NCBI GenBank assembly: GCA_007126095.1
Contig: SLBZ01000031.1
Location: forward strand, 89,905 to 153,904
DNA: 64,000 bases
Origin: Aquisalimonas sp.
Lineage (GTDB): Bacteria > Pseudomonadota > Gammaproteobacteria > Nitrococcales > Aquisalimonadaceae
Direction of reading: 5' to 3'
The notes under the pieces are model-generated. The model searched no databases, was not told the DNA's origin, and worked only from the letters and a program-made list of their open reading frames with translations. Of this stretch, positions 39,449 to 53,194 are shown piece after piece. Position 1 is the stretch's first letter. Each line of letters starts with the position of its first letter. The translations under genes and the position numbers were made by a program.

Positions 39449-41131
39449 ATGGCCGCGAACAACGCGCAGGACCTGCCCCCGGCCGCCGGCTGGCAGACCC
39501 ATGAAGTGGACAATCAGCCGCCCCCGTTCGAGGGTCGCAACCTCTACACCACCGACACGGCGCTCCGCGACGCCGTCCACCGCGAAGGCGGCGGCTGGGG
39601 CGAGGACCAGCTGCGACATTACGGGGAGCGCGTCGGCAATGAGCTGTGGGAGGCCGGGTTCGACGCCAACCGCAATCCTCCCGAACTGCAAACCCACGAC
39701 CGGTACGGCCACCGTGTTGATCAGGTAAAGTTCCATCCCGCCTACCACCAGCTCATGGATGCGGCCATTGGCAACGGCCTGCACGCCCTCTCCTGGGATC
39801 AGACCGGGGCCGGTGCCCAGGTGGTGCGTTCGGCACTGATGTATCTCCACAACCAGGCCGAGTCCGGCACCATGTGCCCCGTCACCATGACCCATGCGGC
39901 GGTGCCCGCCCTGCGTCATCAGCCGGATGTGGCGCGACTCTGGGAGCCGCGCATTCTCTCCCGCCAGTACGACGCCCGCTTTCTGCCACCGGAACAGAAA
40001 GCCGGCGTGACGCTCGGCATGGGCATGACCGAGAAACAGGGCGGTTCGGACGTGCGCGCGAACACCACCCGGGCGGTTCCCGTTGGTGCCGAGGGCCCGG
40101 GGCGTGACTACGAGCTGATCGGTCACAAGTGGTTCTTCTCGGCGCCCATGTCGGACGCCTTCCTGGTGCTGGCGCAGTCCCGCGGCGGCCTGAGCTGTTT
40201 CCTGCTGCCGCGCTGGCGCCCTGACGGCAGCGTGAACGCCCTCCGCATCCAGCGCCTCAAGGACAAGCTCGGCAACCTCTCCAACGCCTCCAGCGAAGTG
40301 GAGTTCCAGAACGCCCATGCGGTCATGGTCGGCGAAGAAGGCCGCGGCGTGGCCACCATCATCGACATGGTCGCGCAGACCCGTCTGGACTGCATGATCG
40401 GCTCCGGCAGCCTCATGCGCCACGGCCTTGCCCACGCCATGCATCACTGCGCACACCGCAAGGCGTTCGGCAGCACACTGCTGCAACAGCCGCTGATGCG
40501 CAACGTGCTGGCGGACCTCGCTCTGGAGGTCGAGGGCACCACGGCGCTGACATTCCGCGTGGCGGCCGCCCTGGACCGCCAGCAACACGACCCCGCCGAG
40601 GCGGCGTTCGCGCGTATCGCCACGGCACTGGGCAAGTACTGGATCTGCAAACGCGCGGCAGGTCACATAACCGAGGCGCAGGAGTGCCTGGGCGGTGCCG
40701 GTTACGTGGAAGAACACGTCCTTCCCCGGCTCTACCGCGAGGCGCCGGTGAACGCCATCTGGGAGGGGCCCGGCAACATCCAGTGCCTGGACGTGCTGCG
40801 CGCCATGCAGAAGAGCCCGGAGACCGTCCAGGCCGTCATGGATGAACTTCGTCGGGCCCAGGGCGAGAACCGGCATCTGGACGCCGCCACCCAGCGGATC
40901 GAGAACCGCCTGGGCGGCCACGCGGAGCTGCCCATGGAAGCCCGCTCCCTGGTGGAAGACCTGGTCCTTGCCCTGCAGGCCGGGCTGCTGGTTCGCGCAG
41001 GACACCATGCCATCGCCGATGCGTTCTGTGCCGCGCGGCTCGGACCCGATCGCACTCTGCTCTACGGGGGGTTGCCTGGTGGACTGGATGCGGACATCAT
41101 CCTCAGTCGAGCCTCGCCGCAGGAGGAGTGA
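39449..41131 (+). CDS. aidB: Acyl-CoA dehydrogenase family protein, AidB-like
   Basis: A 560-residue flavoprotein of the AidB branch: NQPPPFEGRNLYTTD at the N-terminus, GMGMTEKQGGSDVRANTT for FAD contact (about 192-209), HKWFFSAPMSDAFLVLAQ, and RLYREAPVNAIWEGPGNIQCLDVLRA with the acyl-CoA dehydrogenase C-terminal signature. E. coli AidB has isovaleryl-CoA dehydrogenase activity and binds DNA in the adaptive response to alkylation. The ATG at 39449 follows AAGGAGG by 5 bases. The frame is open upstream to 39278, but without this ribosome site. The gene is monocistronic or weakly linked to the BI-1 gene. Confidence 0.88.
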   Translation: MAANNAQDLPPAAGWQTHEVDNQPPPFEGRNLYTTDTALRDAVHREGGGWGEDQLRHYGERVGNELWEAGFDANRNPPELQTHDRYGHRVDQVKFHPAYHQLMDAAIGNGLHALSWDQTGAGAQVVRSALMYLHNQAESGTMCPVTMTHAAVPALRHQPDVARLWEPRILSRQYDARFLPPEQKAGVTLGMGMTEKQGGSDVRANTTRAVPVGAEGPGRDYELIGHKWFFSAPMSDAFLVLAQSRGGLSCFLLPRWRPDGSVNALRIQRLKDKLGNLSNASSEVEFQNAHAVMVGEEGRGVATIIDMVAQTRLDCMIGSGSLMRHGLAHAMHHCAHRKAFGSTLLQQPLMRNVLADLALEVEGTTALTFRVAAALDRQQHDPAEAAFARIATALGKYWICKRAAGHITEAQECLGGAGYVEEHVLPRLYREAPVNAIWEGPGNIQCLDVLRAMQKSPETVQAVMDELRRAQGENRHLDAATQRIENRLGGHAELPMEARSLVEDLVLALQAGLLVRAGHHAIADAFCAARLGPDRTLLYGGLPGGLDADIILSRASPQEE

Positions 41132-41251
41132 TCTTCAGCGGCCCTTCGGCTGTCGTCGGCCGCGACGGATCGCGGTAAACTGGGAACGTCGGCCGGGCGT
41201 ACATTGCAACGACGTCCGGCCAATCGGTCACATCAAGGAGGCACTAGTCCA

Positions 41252-41923
41252 ATGACAAGCCACGAGCGTGTCGTCAGCACGTCCGGTGCACGGGCGATCG
41301 AGACCAACAAGGTCATCCGCAACACGTACGTCCTGCTGTCCATGACGCTGGCGTTCAGCGCCGTCATGGCCGGGGTGGCGATGGTGAGCAACGCGCCGCC
41401 CATGCCCTGGTTCATCGTTCTCGCGGGGTACTTCGGTCTGCTTTTCCTGACCAACGCGCTGCGAAACAGCGCCTGGGGGCTGGCGTCGGTCTTCGCCCTC
41501 ACCGGGTTCATGGGGTATACCCTCGGGCCGATCCTGAGTTTCTATCTGACCGCGGTCTCCAACGGCAGCGAAATCATCCTCACCGCCTTCGGCGGTACGG
41601 CGGCGATCTTCATCGGCCTCTCGGTCTATGCGCTGAGCACCCGCAAGGATTTCTCCTTCATGGGTGGGTTCCTGTTTGCCGGGATCCTGGTGGCGTTTCT
41701 CGCCGGGCTGGGCGCCATGGTGTTTCAGATGCCGGGCATGATGCTCGGGGTGAGCGCCATGTTTATCCTGCTCATGTCGGCACTGATCCTCTACCAGACC
41801 AGCGCCATGATCCACGGCGGTGAGACCAACTACATCATGGCGACGGTGGGGCTCTACATCGCCATCTACAACCTGTTCACCAGCCTGCTCCATCTGTTGA
41901 TGGCGTTCGGCGGCGACGACTGA
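41252..41923 (+). CDS. Bax inhibitor-1 / YccA family membrane protein
   Basis: A 223-residue integral membrane protein with seven predicted hydrophobic segments, starting NTYVLLSMTLAFSAVMAG and ending LYIAIYNLFTSLLHLLMAFGG, the characteristic BI-1 family C-terminus with the pore-lining Asp-containing tail GGDD. E. coli relatives are YccA (which inhibits FtsH proteolysis) and YbhL. The ATG at 41252 has AAGGAGG about 10 bases upstream. A strong terminator follows 24 bases after the stop. Confidence 0.93.
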   Translation: MTSHERVVSTSGARAIETNKVIRNTYVLLSMTLAFSAVMAGVAMVSNAPPMPWFIVLAGYFGLLFLTNALRNSAWGLASVFALTGFMGYTLGPILSFYLTAVSNGSEIILTAFGGTAAIFIGLSVYALSTRKDFSFMGGFLFAGILVAFLAGLGAMVFQMPGMMLGVSAMFILLMSALILYQTSAMIHGGETNYIMATVGLYIAIYNLFTSLLHLLMAFGGDD

Positions 41924-41946
41924 CCGCACGCCATTGGCACGCAGTC

Positions 41947-41978
41947 AAAAAAAGCCCCGGTTCTTCCGGGGCTTTTTT
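41947..41978. terminator. Rho-independent terminator behind the BI-1 gene
   Basis: GCCCCGG (41954-41960) pairs with CCGGGGC (41966-41972) around the loop TTCTT. Seven As precede and six Ts follow, so it can work on both strands. It ends the BI-1 transcript. Confidence 0.9.
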
Positions 41979-42013
41979 GTTTCTTGCACGATGTCGGGAG
42001 TTCGGGAGTTGCA

Positions 42014-42045
42014 GCGCCATGGTGGATGTAAACATCCACCCTACG
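42014..42045 (+). repeat. REP-like palindromic repeat, left copy
   Basis: A 32-base unit beginning GCGCCATGGTGGA, with the internal hairpin GGTGGATG-TAAA-CATCCACC, and ending CCCTACG. It is the inverted counterpart of the unit at 42098-42129 and lies between the BI-1 terminator and the convergent methyltransferase gene. Confidence 0.75.
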
Positions 42046-42097
42046 GCGTGACCGTGACTCCCGGCACACCCGGCATGCCCCGCGCGATCGGTACGGT

Positions 42098-42129
42098 CGT
42101 AGGGTGGACCTTCAGGTCCACCATGGCGC
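42098..42129 (-). repeat. REP-like palindromic repeat, right (inverted) copy
   Basis: Read on the minus strand it begins GCGCCATGGTGGA and ends CCACCCTACG, the same outer sequence as the unit at 42014-42045. Its inner hairpin is GGTGGACC-TTCA-GGTCCACC (GGTGGACC-TGAA-GGTCCACC on the minus strand). Stem bases change in both arms relative to the left copy so that pairing is kept. The two copies face each other across 52 bases like a REPIN. Confidence 0.75.
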
Positions 42130-42137
42130 TGTTACCG

Positions 42138-43334
42138 TCACCGGTCGGGGTTCTCCGCCCAGGCCATGGGTTCACGCGTGCCTTCGAACCAGGCCAGCCG
42201 GTCCCGCAGCCCCACGACTTCACCGATGATCAGCAGCGTCGGCGCACGGATCCCCGACTGGGCCACGGTTTCGGGCAGCGCACTCAGGGGCGCGGTGACC
42301 ACCCGCTGCGCCACGGTCGTGCCCTGCTGCACCAGAGCCGCGGGCATGTCGGCGCGCATGCCGTGCTTGATCAGCCCGTGGCAGAGATCCTGGAGGCTAT
42401 GCAGCCCCATGTAGAACACCAGTGTGCGACCGTCCCGGACCAGCCCATCGAAATCCAGATCCAGTTCACCCTCCCGCCGATGCCCGGTGGCGAACACGCA
42501 GGACTGGGCGTGATCCCGGTGCGTGAGCGGAATGCCGGCATAGGCCGCGCAGCCGCTGGCGGCGGTCACACCCGGGACCACCTGGAACGGCACGCCCGCC
42601 TCCATGAGGTGCTCGATCTCCTCGCCACCGCGACCGAAGATGAACGGATCGCCCCCTTTGAGTCGGACCACATGTTTTCCTTCCCGCGCACGGTCCAGTA
42701 GCAGCTGGTTGATCTGCTCCTGCGGAACAGCGTGGTTGCTGCGGCGTTTACCCACGAATATGCGCTCGGCATCGGGCGGCACGTGCGCCAGGAGGCTGGC
42801 GGCGACCAGACGGTCGTGAATGACCACATCGGCCCGCTGCAGCGTCCGCAGCCCGCGGAGCGTCAACAGATCCGGCGCGCCGGGACCGGCACCGACCAGG
42901 CTGACGAAGCCGGTCGCTGTTCCGCCAGCTGCGCGCGTCGCACTTACAGTCTGCTCGGGATGATCGGCCGTCTGCCGAGCGGGCCTGCGCTTCTCCGGCA
43001 GGACCGGCTCGGCCGTGCCCGCCTCCGGACGGCCGGGAACCCAGATCGGTACGTTCGCCGCCCGGGCGGCGCGGATCACCGACGCCAACTCCGGTGCCTG
43101 CTCGTCGAGGATGATCACCAGTACGCTGCCGGCGACCGCTTCGTCCAGTGACGAGGCGTCCCGGGGACGTTCCATGGGGGCGACGCCCGGCACGGTTGCC
43201 GCGGCATCCCACCCCCTGAACAGGGTTGTGCGCAGCGTCAGGGCGCCCAGCCAGTATTCCGCGTCCGGTACGGCGCCCATGACCAACACCGGACGTCCGC
43301 CCGTGCTACACCGCAGAATCAGGGTGTCTGTCAT
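42138..43334 (-). CDS. cobA: Uroporphyrinogen-III C-methyltransferase with degenerate CysG-type N-terminus
   Basis: Methylates uroporphyrinogen III twice to precorrin-2, the first step toward siroheme. The C-terminal 250 residues are a full SUMT domain: [25 protein letters not shown]-like [46 protein letters not shown] and a YMGL segment. The first 115 or so residues align in position with the CysG dehydrogenase/ferrochelatase domain but are much shorter, and the glycine-rich NAD motif reads [13 protein letters not shown] chose the ATG at 43334; an ATG at 43367 is possible. Divergent cysB supports a sulfite-reductase cofactor role. Confidence 0.88.
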   Translation of the reverse strand: MTDTLILRCSTGGRPVLVMGAVPDAEYWLGALTLRTTLFRGWDAAATVPGVAPMERPRDASSLDEAVAGSVLVIILDEQAPELASVIRAARAANVPIWVPGRPEAGTAEPVLPEKRRPARQTADHPEQTVSATRAAGGTATGFVSLVGAGPGAPDLLTLRGLRTLQRADVVIHDRLVAASLLAHVPPDAERIFVGKRRSNHAVPQEQINQLLLDRAREGKHVVRLKGGDPFIFGRGGEEIEHLMEAGVPFQVVPGVTAASGCAAYAGIPLTHRDHAQSCVFATGHRREGELDLDFDGLVRDGRTLVFYMGLHSLQDLCHGLIKHGMRADMPAALVQQGTTVAQRVVTAPLSALPETVAQSGIRAPTLLIIGEVVGLRDRLAWFEGTREPMAWAENPDR

Positions 43335-44455
<1,121 letters not shown>

Positions 44456-44479
44456 CGCCGGCCCGCCCCGTCGCGCCGG

Positions 44480-47157
<2,678 letters not shown>

Positions 47158-47159
47158 GG

Positions 47160-47792
47160 TCACGGCCGGGACTCGCCCTGCTCGATCACGTCCATGTCAT
47201 CGTCGGGTTCGAACCGGAAGCGGTTTTCGTCCAGAGACGCGTTGGTGCGAACATTGTGGAGCAACAGCTGGTTTTTCTGTCCAAGACCGTCCTCCACCAC
47301 CACTTCGGCGGGCGCGCCGTCGCCCATGCGCAAACGGACGACATCCACTTCCCACTCGTCATCCCGGGGATTGAGGATGACCCAGCCGTCATCGGCCACC
47401 TCGATGCTGAACTGCTCCTCCAGCCCCGCGAGGTCGCCACTGAGAAGCAGCGCCGGCCCGGTGCCGAGGGTCTCCTGCAGCGGCCGGACGGTGACCTGCT
47501 GGAGGTCCTGGTCGTGGATCCACAGACGCTCGCCGTCGGCGACGATCCGCTGCGCATACGGCGCCTCGTAGACCCAGTCGAAGCGGTTGGGTCGCTGGAT
47601 CGCCATGGTGCCCTGGCTTTCCTCGATGACCTGCCCGTCTTCGTCGCGCACGATCTGTTCGAAATCGCCCTCCAGGCTCTCCACGTCACTGAAATAGGAT
47701 TCCAGGGCCGCCCGCGCATCCGCGGCAACCGTGCTGGAGACCCCTAGCATCAGGAGGGCCATGGCCTTGATCATCAGCGCCTTGCGCAGCAT
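47160..47792 (-). CDS. lolA: Outer-membrane lipoprotein carrier protein LolA
   Basis: The periplasmic chaperone that moves lipoproteins from LolCDE to LolB. The 210-residue precursor has a signal peptide (LRKALMIKAMALLMLGVSSTVAADA, cleavage near residue 24-27) and the LolA fold: GDFEQIVRDEDGQVIEESQG, RPNRFDWVYEAPYAQRIVADGERLWIHDQDLQQV. The ATG at 47792 has GGAGG 7 bases upstream. It is 78 bases behind ftsK, with a REP-like hairpin in the gap. Confidence 0.94.
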   Translation of the reverse strand: MLRKALMIKAMALLMLGVSSTVAADARAALESYFSDVESLEGDFEQIVRDEDGQVIEESQGTMAIQRPNRFDWVYEAPYAQRIVADGERLWIHDQDLQQVTVRPLQETLGTGPALLLSGDLAGLEEQFSIEVADDGWVILNPRDDEWEVDVVRLRMGDGAPAEVVVEDGLGQKNQLLLHNVRTNASLDENRFRFEPDDDMDVIEQGESRP

Positions 47793-47834
47793 CGTGCATC
47801 CTCCGGTTCCGGTATCATTGTGCCGACTCCCGCC

Positions 47835-47862
47835 GCAGGGTGGACCGTCAGGTCCACCAACG
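47835..47862. repeat. REP-like hairpin between ftsK and lolA
   Basis: GGTGGACC-GTCA-GGTCCACC (47839-47858) is a perfect 8-bp stem with the same stem sequence as the REP-like copy at 42098-42129; only the loop and flanks differ. It lies 9 bases after the ftsK stop. Confidence 0.65.
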
Positions 47863-47870
47863 GGACAGGC

Positions 47871-50192
47871 TCAGTCTTTCGGCGGCGGTGGCGCAATCAC
47901 TTCGCGGCCGCCGTTGGATTGCAGTGGCCCCACCACACCGCTGTTCTCCATCTCTTCGACCAGACGTGCGGCGCGGTTGTAGCCGATCTTCAGGCGACGC
48001 TGGACACCGGAGATGGAGGCCCGTCGAGTCTCCGTAACGATCTGGACAGCCTGATCGTACAAGGGATCCTGTTCGCCGTCGCCGCCGCTTTCGCCGGGGA
48101 TGCCCGGGATGGGCGCGCTACCGGACGACTCCTCCAGGACGCCGTCCACGTACTCGGGCTCACCCAGCTCCTTGAGATGGTTGACCACGCGATGGACGTC
48201 GTTATCCGAAACGAAGGCGCCATGGACGCGCGTCGGCATGTTGCTGCCGGTGGGCTGATAGAGCATGTCGCCGTGACCCAGCAACGCTTCCGCCCCCTGC
48301 TGGTCGAGGATGGTGCGTGAGTCCACCCGCGAAGAGACCTGGAACGCCATGCGCGTCGGGATGTTGGCCTTGATCAGCCCGGTGATCACGTCCACGGACG
48401 GGCGCTGGGTCGCAAGCACCAGGTGCAGACCGGCCGCCCGCGCCTTCTGGGCCAGCCGTGCGATCAGTTCCTCCACCTTCTTGCCGACCATCATCATCAT
48501 GTCGGCGAACTCGTCCACCACCACCACGATGAACGGCAGCGTTTCCAGCTCCGGCGCAGCAGCCTGGGGATCATCCTCGGGCGCCTTCCAGAGCGGATCC
48601 GTCAGCGGTTCGCCCCGCTCCATGGCTTCGCGCACCTTGCGGTTGTATCCCGAGATATTGCGAACGCCCAGAGCGGCCATCAACCGGTAGCGCCGCTCCA
48701 TCTCGCCCACACACCAGCGCAACGCGTTGGCCGCTTCCTTCATGTCGGTGACCACGGGCGCAAGCAGATGCGGAATGCCGTCGTAAATGGACAGCTCCAG
48801 CATCTTCGGGTCGACCATGATCAGCCGCACGTCTTCCGGGCGGTTCTTGTACAGCAGGCTGAGTATCATGGCGTTGACGCCCACGGACTTGCCCGAGCCG
48901 GTGGTCCCGGCAACCAGCAGGTGCGGCATCTTGGCGAGATCCACGACCACCGGTTCACCACCGATATCCTTGCCGAGCGCCATGGAGAGCGGCGATTGCG
49001 CCTTCTCCCACACACGCGCCCTGACGATCTCGCTGAAGGCGATCACCTGGCGCTGCTCGTTCGGGATCTCCAGACCGATCACCGATTTGCCCGGGATGAC
49101 TTCCACCACACGAACGCTGACCACTGACAGGGCGCGCGCAAGATCCTTGGCCAGGTTGCTGATCTGGCTCACCTTCACCCCGGCCGCCGGCTGCGCTTCG
49201 AAGCGGGTGATGACCGGGCCGGGCTGGACCGCCACCACCTCGATCTGCACTCCGAAATCCGCCAGCTTCATCTCCAGTTGCCGCGACATGGCCTCCAGGG
49301 CGTCGTTCGAGTACCCGGCCTTCTGCTCCGGCGGCGGGTCCAGCAGTGAAACCGGCGGCAGGCCATCGGCCGTGGGGCTCGCGTTGAACAGCGGGATCTG
49401 CTGCTCCTTGCTGACCTTCTTGCCCGGCTTCGGTGCCGGTTTAATCGGCTCGATCTGCGGTGCCTTGCGCGTCTTACGTTTTTCCTTGTCCTGAACCAGG
49501 ACATCCTTGCGCGCCCGCCGCGCCTTGCGCCCGGCCCAGGTGTCCCGCAGAACCGTGACGCCATGCCCCAGGGCGGCGGCACCGTCCATACACAGGCGTC
49601 CCACCAGGTCCATGAGGCTCAGCCAGGACAGGCCCGTGAACAGCGTGATGCTGGCCAGGAAGATGGCAAGCAGGAGCAGTGTCGCACCGAGGAAGCTGAA
49701 CACGGCCTCGAGCGAGCCACCGATCACGTCGCCCAGGATACCGCCGGCATGCAGCGGCACGGTGCCCGGAAATGCCTCGATATGCAGCGCAGCCAGCCCG
49801 GCACCGGAGGCCAGGGTCAGCACGAACCCGAGCGCGCGAAGACCGAAGACGCCCCAGTGGAACTCGCCGTCCCGGCGCTGCCAGCACCAGGCCAGCCAGC
49901 CGGAGAAAGCGATCATGACCGGGAACAGGAATGCAAGGTAACCAAACAGGTACAGAAACAGATCGGCGAACCACGCGCCGGCGACGCCGCCCGCGTTCTC
50001 CACCGCCCCGCCGAAGCCACTGAAACTCCAGCCCGGGTCATTGGGGCTGTAGGTGGCCAGCGCCACCAGCAGATAGATGGCGATCGCCAGCAGCAGAAAC
50101 AGCAGCGCTTCCCTCAGGCCGCGACTGACATGATGTCCGAGCGGTGAAGGCAGCTTGCGGTCTGAACGGGAGTCGGAGTCGGAGCTAGCCAC
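47871..50192 (-). CDS. ftsK: DNA translocase FtsK
   Basis: Couples division to chromosome segregation by pumping DNA at the septum. The 773-residue protein has four to five N-terminal membrane helices (about 30-190), a short basic/proline linker (about 215-290), then the motor with Walker [15 protein letters not shown] and Walker [15 protein letters not shown], and the C-terminal gamma winged-helix domain ([18 protein letters not shown]) that reads KOPS. It is much shorter than the 1329-residue E. coli protein because the linker is short. This is normal for many gammaproteobacteria. Confidence 0.96.
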   Translation of the reverse strand: MASSDSDSRSDRKLPSPLGHHVSRGLREALLFLLLAIAIYLLVALATYSPNDPGWSFSGFGGAVENAGGVAGAWFADLFLYLFGYLAFLFPVMIAFSGWLAWCWQRRDGEFHWGVFGLRALGFVLTLASGAGLAALHIEAFPGTVPLHAGGILGDVIGGSLEAVFSFLGATLLLLAIFLASITLFTGLSWLSLMDLVGRLCMDGAAALGHGVTVLRDTWAGRKARRARKDVLVQDKEKRKTRKAPQIEPIKPAPKPGKKVSKEQQIPLFNASPTADGLPPVSLLDPPPEQKAGYSNDALEAMSRQLEMKLADFGVQIEVVAVQPGPVITRFEAQPAAGVKVSQISNLAKDLARALSVVSVRVVEVIPGKSVIGLEIPNEQRQVIAFSEIVRARVWEKAQSPLSMALGKDIGGEPVVVDLAKMPHLLVAGTTGSGKSVGVNAMILSLLYKNRPEDVRLIMVDPKMLELSIYDGIPHLLAPVVTDMKEAANALRWCVGEMERRYRLMAALGVRNISGYNRKVREAMERGEPLTDPLWKAPEDDPQAAAPELETLPFIVVVVDEFADMMMMVGKKVEELIARLAQKARAAGLHLVLATQRPSVDVITGLIKANIPTRMAFQVSSRVDSRTILDQQGAEALLGHGDMLYQPTGSNMPTRVHGAFVSDNDVHRVVNHLKELGEPEYVDGVLEESSGSAPIPGIPGESGGDGEQDPLYDQAVQIVTETRRASISGVQRRLKIGYNRAARLVEEMENSGVVGPLQSNGGREVIAPPPPKD

Positions 50193-50540
50193 GGCTGATC
50201 GGCCTATCCACGGAACGAGGAACCACCGTCGAGAGCCCCGCCTGACGGCTGATTCGCCGCGGCACGGTCGCGATGGGCGCGAAGTCGAGAAATAATGTCA
50301 TAGATGAATAATTGGCTGCAACTTACTATGTTTTCGGGTTTTTGCAAGATGGGCGGACCTCCGCACTCCGGCAAGAGACCGCTTGATGCCATTGCCAAGC
50401 ATTGTACCGGATCCTGTCATCACACGCTGGTTGTCCCCGGATCCCGACACCGGCATGAGCGGCGCGGGTGACAGCATGCCGCAGCGCCGGCGCATCTCCC
50501 AGCCTGGCCTTATGGGGTGCAAGGTGAGTAACATCGCGTC
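50193..50540. other. Non-coding divergent region between ftsK and the FemAB-like gene
   Basis: This is 348 bases without a convincing gene. Bases 50290-50345 form an AT-rich island that should contain the ftsK promoter. Read on the minus strand, TTGCAG and CATTAT lie 18 bases apart there, a weak pair. No terminator or RNA gene was seen. The bases before 50541 contain AAGGTGAG about 11 bases upstream of the start. Confidence 0.4.
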
Positions 50541-51689
50541 ATGGACGCAGCTGTCGTCACCGACCTCACCACCATCTCCAGCGACGAATGGAATGCACTC
50601 CGGGGCACCGAGGTGCCGTTTCTCCGGCACGAGTTTCTCGCGGGCCTCGAGACCACCGGGTGCATCACCGCGGACATCGGCTGGTTGCCGCACCACCTGC
50701 TGCTTCGCGACGCAAAAGGCCTGGCCGCGGCTGTCCCCGGCTACCTCAAGGGCCACTCCTGGGGCGAATTCGTATTCGACTGGGCCTGGGCTGACGCCTA
50801 CGAGCGTCACGGCCTGCGGTACTATCCCAAATTGATACACGCCGTCCCCTTCACTCCGGCCACGGGGCCTCGGATACTGTGGAGGCTTGGCCTTGATGCC
50901 ACGGAAGCCACGATGCTTGCAGTGGAGGCCTCGAAAGCGGTCGTGGCGGAGTGCGACCTGTCATCGGCCCACTGGCTGTTTCCCTCGCCGGCACAGTCCG
51001 AGGCACTGGAGGCCACCGGGTTACTGCGTCGGACGGGGTGCCAGTTCCACTGGCACAACGACCCCGGTTATCGCGATTTCCAGGATTTCCTCGACACGCT
51101 CACCTCCCGGAGGCGCAAGAGCATACGCCGGGAGCGCCGCCAGGCGAGAGAGTCCGGTGTGGAGGTGGTGCTAAAGACGGGAGACACCATTACGGAACAG
51201 GAGTGGCACACGTTTCATGCCCTCTACGCCCGCACCTTCCATGAGCACGGTAACGTGCCTCTGCTCACGACAGAGTTCTTTGTCCACTGCGGGCAGACTC
51301 TGGGCGAGTCGGTGCTCATGGTCCAGGGGTGGCGCGACGGCCGCATGCTCGCAGCCGCGCTGCTTTTCCGGGATGACGAGACACTCTACGGACGGTACTG
51401 GGGATGCTTTGAAGACGTCCCGGGCCTGCACTTCGAGGCCTGTTATTATCAAGGCATCGAGTACTGCATCACCAACGGAATCCAGCGCTTCGAACCGGGT
51501 GCGCAGGGCGAACACAAGATCAGCCGGGGCTTTCTGCCGACGGCAACCCGATCGTGTCACTGGATTCCCGATCCGCGATTCCGTGAAGCGATCGCCGATT
51601 TTCTGCATCGTGAGACGCCGATGGTTGAGCGGTATATTGAGGAGATGCACGCACATACCCCCTACCGTATCGGGCGCGGGAACGAGTGA
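50541..51689 (+). CDS. FemAB-like / DUF482 GNAT-fold acyltransferase
   Basis: A 382-residue soluble protein of the DUF482 family, often called 'peptidogalycan biosynthesis' proteins, with a double GNAT fold related to FemX/FemAB. Visible features are FLRHEFLAGLETTGCI near residue 28, the core FQDFLDTLTSRRRKSIRRERRQARESGVE (about 178-206), TFHALYARTFHEHGNVPLLTTEFF, and the C-terminal QGIEYCITNGIQRFEPGAQGEHKISRGFLPT. FemX-type enzymes use aminoacyl-tRNA as amino-acid donor; for DUF482 neither donor nor acceptor is established as far as I know. It sits 9 bases before aat in a tight operon aat-bpt. Confidence 0.78.
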   Translation: MDAAVVTDLTTISSDEWNALRGTEVPFLRHEFLAGLETTGCITADIGWLPHHLLLRDAKGLAAAVPGYLKGHSWGEFVFDWAWADAYERHGLRYYPKLIHAVPFTPATGPRILWRLGLDATEATMLAVEASKAVVAECDLSSAHWLFPSPAQSEALEATGLLRRTGCQFHWHNDPGYRDFQDFLDTLTSRRRKSIRRERRQARESGVEVVLKTGDTITEQEWHTFHALYARTFHEHGNVPLLTTEFFVHCGQTLGESVLMVQGWRDGRMLAAALLFRDDETLYGRYWGCFEDVPGLHFEACYYQGIEYCITNGIQRFEPGAQGEHKISRGFLPTATRSCHWIPDPRFREAIADFLHRETPMVERYIEEMHAHTPYRIGRGNE

Positions 51690-51698
51690 GGTTCAGGC

Positions 51699-52433
51699 AT
51701 GCAGCGGCGGATCCATTGGCTTGATGATGCGGAGGAGACCGAATTCCCCTCCCCGCATCTCGCTCTGACGCGCCCGAACGGGCTCGTAGCCATCGGCGGC
51801 AGCCTGTCCGAGCGGCGGCTGCTGGCAGCTTACCAGCGCGGGATCTTCCCGTGGTTCGAAGAGGATCAACCGGTTCTTTGGTGGTCACCGGACCCGCGTG
51901 GCGTGCTCTACCCCGACGCCCTGCATGTGGGTCGGAGCCTGCGCAAACGGCTGCGCAACAGTGACTTCGAGCTGAGCCTCGACACGGCCTTCGAGGCTGT
52001 CATCACGGCCTGTGCCGCCCCTCGGGGGCAGGAGACGGGCACGTGGATCACGAAAGACATGCACGATGCATACTGCCACCTCCACGAGCGTGGCATCGCG
52101 CACTCGGTGGAGGTGTGGCACCGAATGCGGCTTGTGGGTGGACTCTACGGCGTCTCCCTTGGGCGCGCCTTCTTCGGTGAATCCATGTTCAGCCGTGCGA
52201 CCGACGCCTCCAAATTCGCCTTGGTCACGCTGACCCGGCAACTGCAGCACTGGGGCTTCCATTTCGTTGATTGTCAGATCATATCGCCGCACCTGGCCAG
52301 ATTGGGCGCGGTGGAGAGGCCGCGCGCCCTCTTTCTGGACGACCTGGAGCGCGCACTGGACTACCCGGACCACCCCGGGACCTGGCGCTTCGATGAGGCG
52401 CTGGACGCAGCGCGGGAGCCGGGGCGGCCATGA
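51699..52433 (+). CDS. aat: Leucyl/phenylalanyl-tRNA-protein transferase
   Basis: Adds Leu or Phe from aminoacyl-tRNA to N-terminal Lys or Arg of proteins, making them N-degrons for ClpS-ClpAP. The 244-residue protein has the family signature stretch FPSPHLALTRPNGLVAIGG, YQRGIFPWFEEDQPVLWWSPDPRGVL, TWITKDMHDAYCHLHERG, and GLYGVSLGRAFFGESMFSR. Its stop overlaps the bpt start by 4 bases (ATGA), so the two transferases are coupled. Confidence 0.96.
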   Translation: MQRRIHWLDDAEETEFPSPHLALTRPNGLVAIGGSLSERRLLAAYQRGIFPWFEEDQPVLWWSPDPRGVLYPDALHVGRSLRKRLRNSDFELSLDTAFEAVITACAAPRGQETGTWITKDMHDAYCHLHERGIAHSVEVWHRMRLVGGLYGVSLGRAFFGESMFSRATDASKFALVTLTRQLQHWGFHFVDCQIISPHLARLGAVERPRALFLDDLERALDYPDHPGTWRFDEALDAAREPGRP

Positions 52434-53194
52434 CTTCCGACCAGGGTTCCCGACGCCTCTCCCTTTACGTGACCGGCGATCACGAATGCGCCTATCTGCC
52501 GGACCGCACCGCCCGGACCGTGTTCGTGGACCCGAACTTCCCCTTGAAGAATGGTCACTACAGCGCGCTGATCCGCCAGGGAATGCGTCGCAGCGGGCGG
52601 TACATCTATCACCCCGGCTGCCCCTCCTGTAATGCCTGCCAGTCGCTGCGCGTTCCCGCCAGGGAGTTTCAGCCACGACGGCGGCAGCGCCGGTGCTGGC
52701 GCCTTAACGGCGACCTTCGGTCGACCGTGCGGAGCGCGGGGTTTCATCGGGAGCACTTCGATCTCTACCGCCACTACCTGAGCACACGGCACCCCGGCGG
52801 CGGCATGGATGCGCACGACGAGGCGGGTTACACGGATTTCCTGATCTGCCCCTGGGCCGAAACCCGGTTCGTGGAGTTCCGCCTGGATGGCCGCTTGCTA
52901 GCCGTGACTGTGATCGATCTCGTTGCCGACGGGTTTTCGGCGGTCTATACATTCTTCGATCCGGTCGAGACCCGTCGCGGCCTTGGTAGTTATGCGATTT
53001 TGTGGCAAATTGACGCGGCTCGTCGGTACGGCCTTGATTACGTGTATCTCGGATACTGGATCGCCGAGTGCGACAAGATGCGCTACAAGGCAGATTATCG
53101 GCCCTGCGAGGTCTATCGGAGCGGCGCTTGGGAGCGCCTTGCCCCTCCCGGGACCCCGTCCGCGCACGGCGAACCATCCGACTCACACACGTAA
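52430..53194 (+). CDS. bpt: Aspartate/glutamate leucyltransferase (Bpt)
   Basis: Adds Leu to N-terminal Asp or Glu; related to eukaryotic ATE1 arginyltransferase. The 254-residue protein has the N-terminal [14 protein letters not shown] segment, [20 protein letters not shown] with the conserved cysteines (about 62-81), [19 protein letters not shown], and the C-terminal [22 protein letters not shown] that distinguishes the Bpt type. It follows aat with a 4-base overlap; infA begins 103 bases downstream. Confidence 0.95.
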   Translation: MTSDQGSRRLSLYVTGDHECAYLPDRTARTVFVDPNFPLKNGHYSALIRQGMRRSGRYIYHPGCPSCNACQSLRVPAREFQPRRRQRRCWRLNGDLRSTVRSAGFHREHFDLYRHYLSTRHPGGGMDAHDEAGYTDFLICPWAETRFVEFRLDGRLLAVTVIDLVADGFSAVYTFFDPVETRRGLGSYAILWQIDAARRYGLDYVYLGYWIAECDKMRYKADYRPCEVYRSGAWERLAPPGTPSAHGEPSDSHT

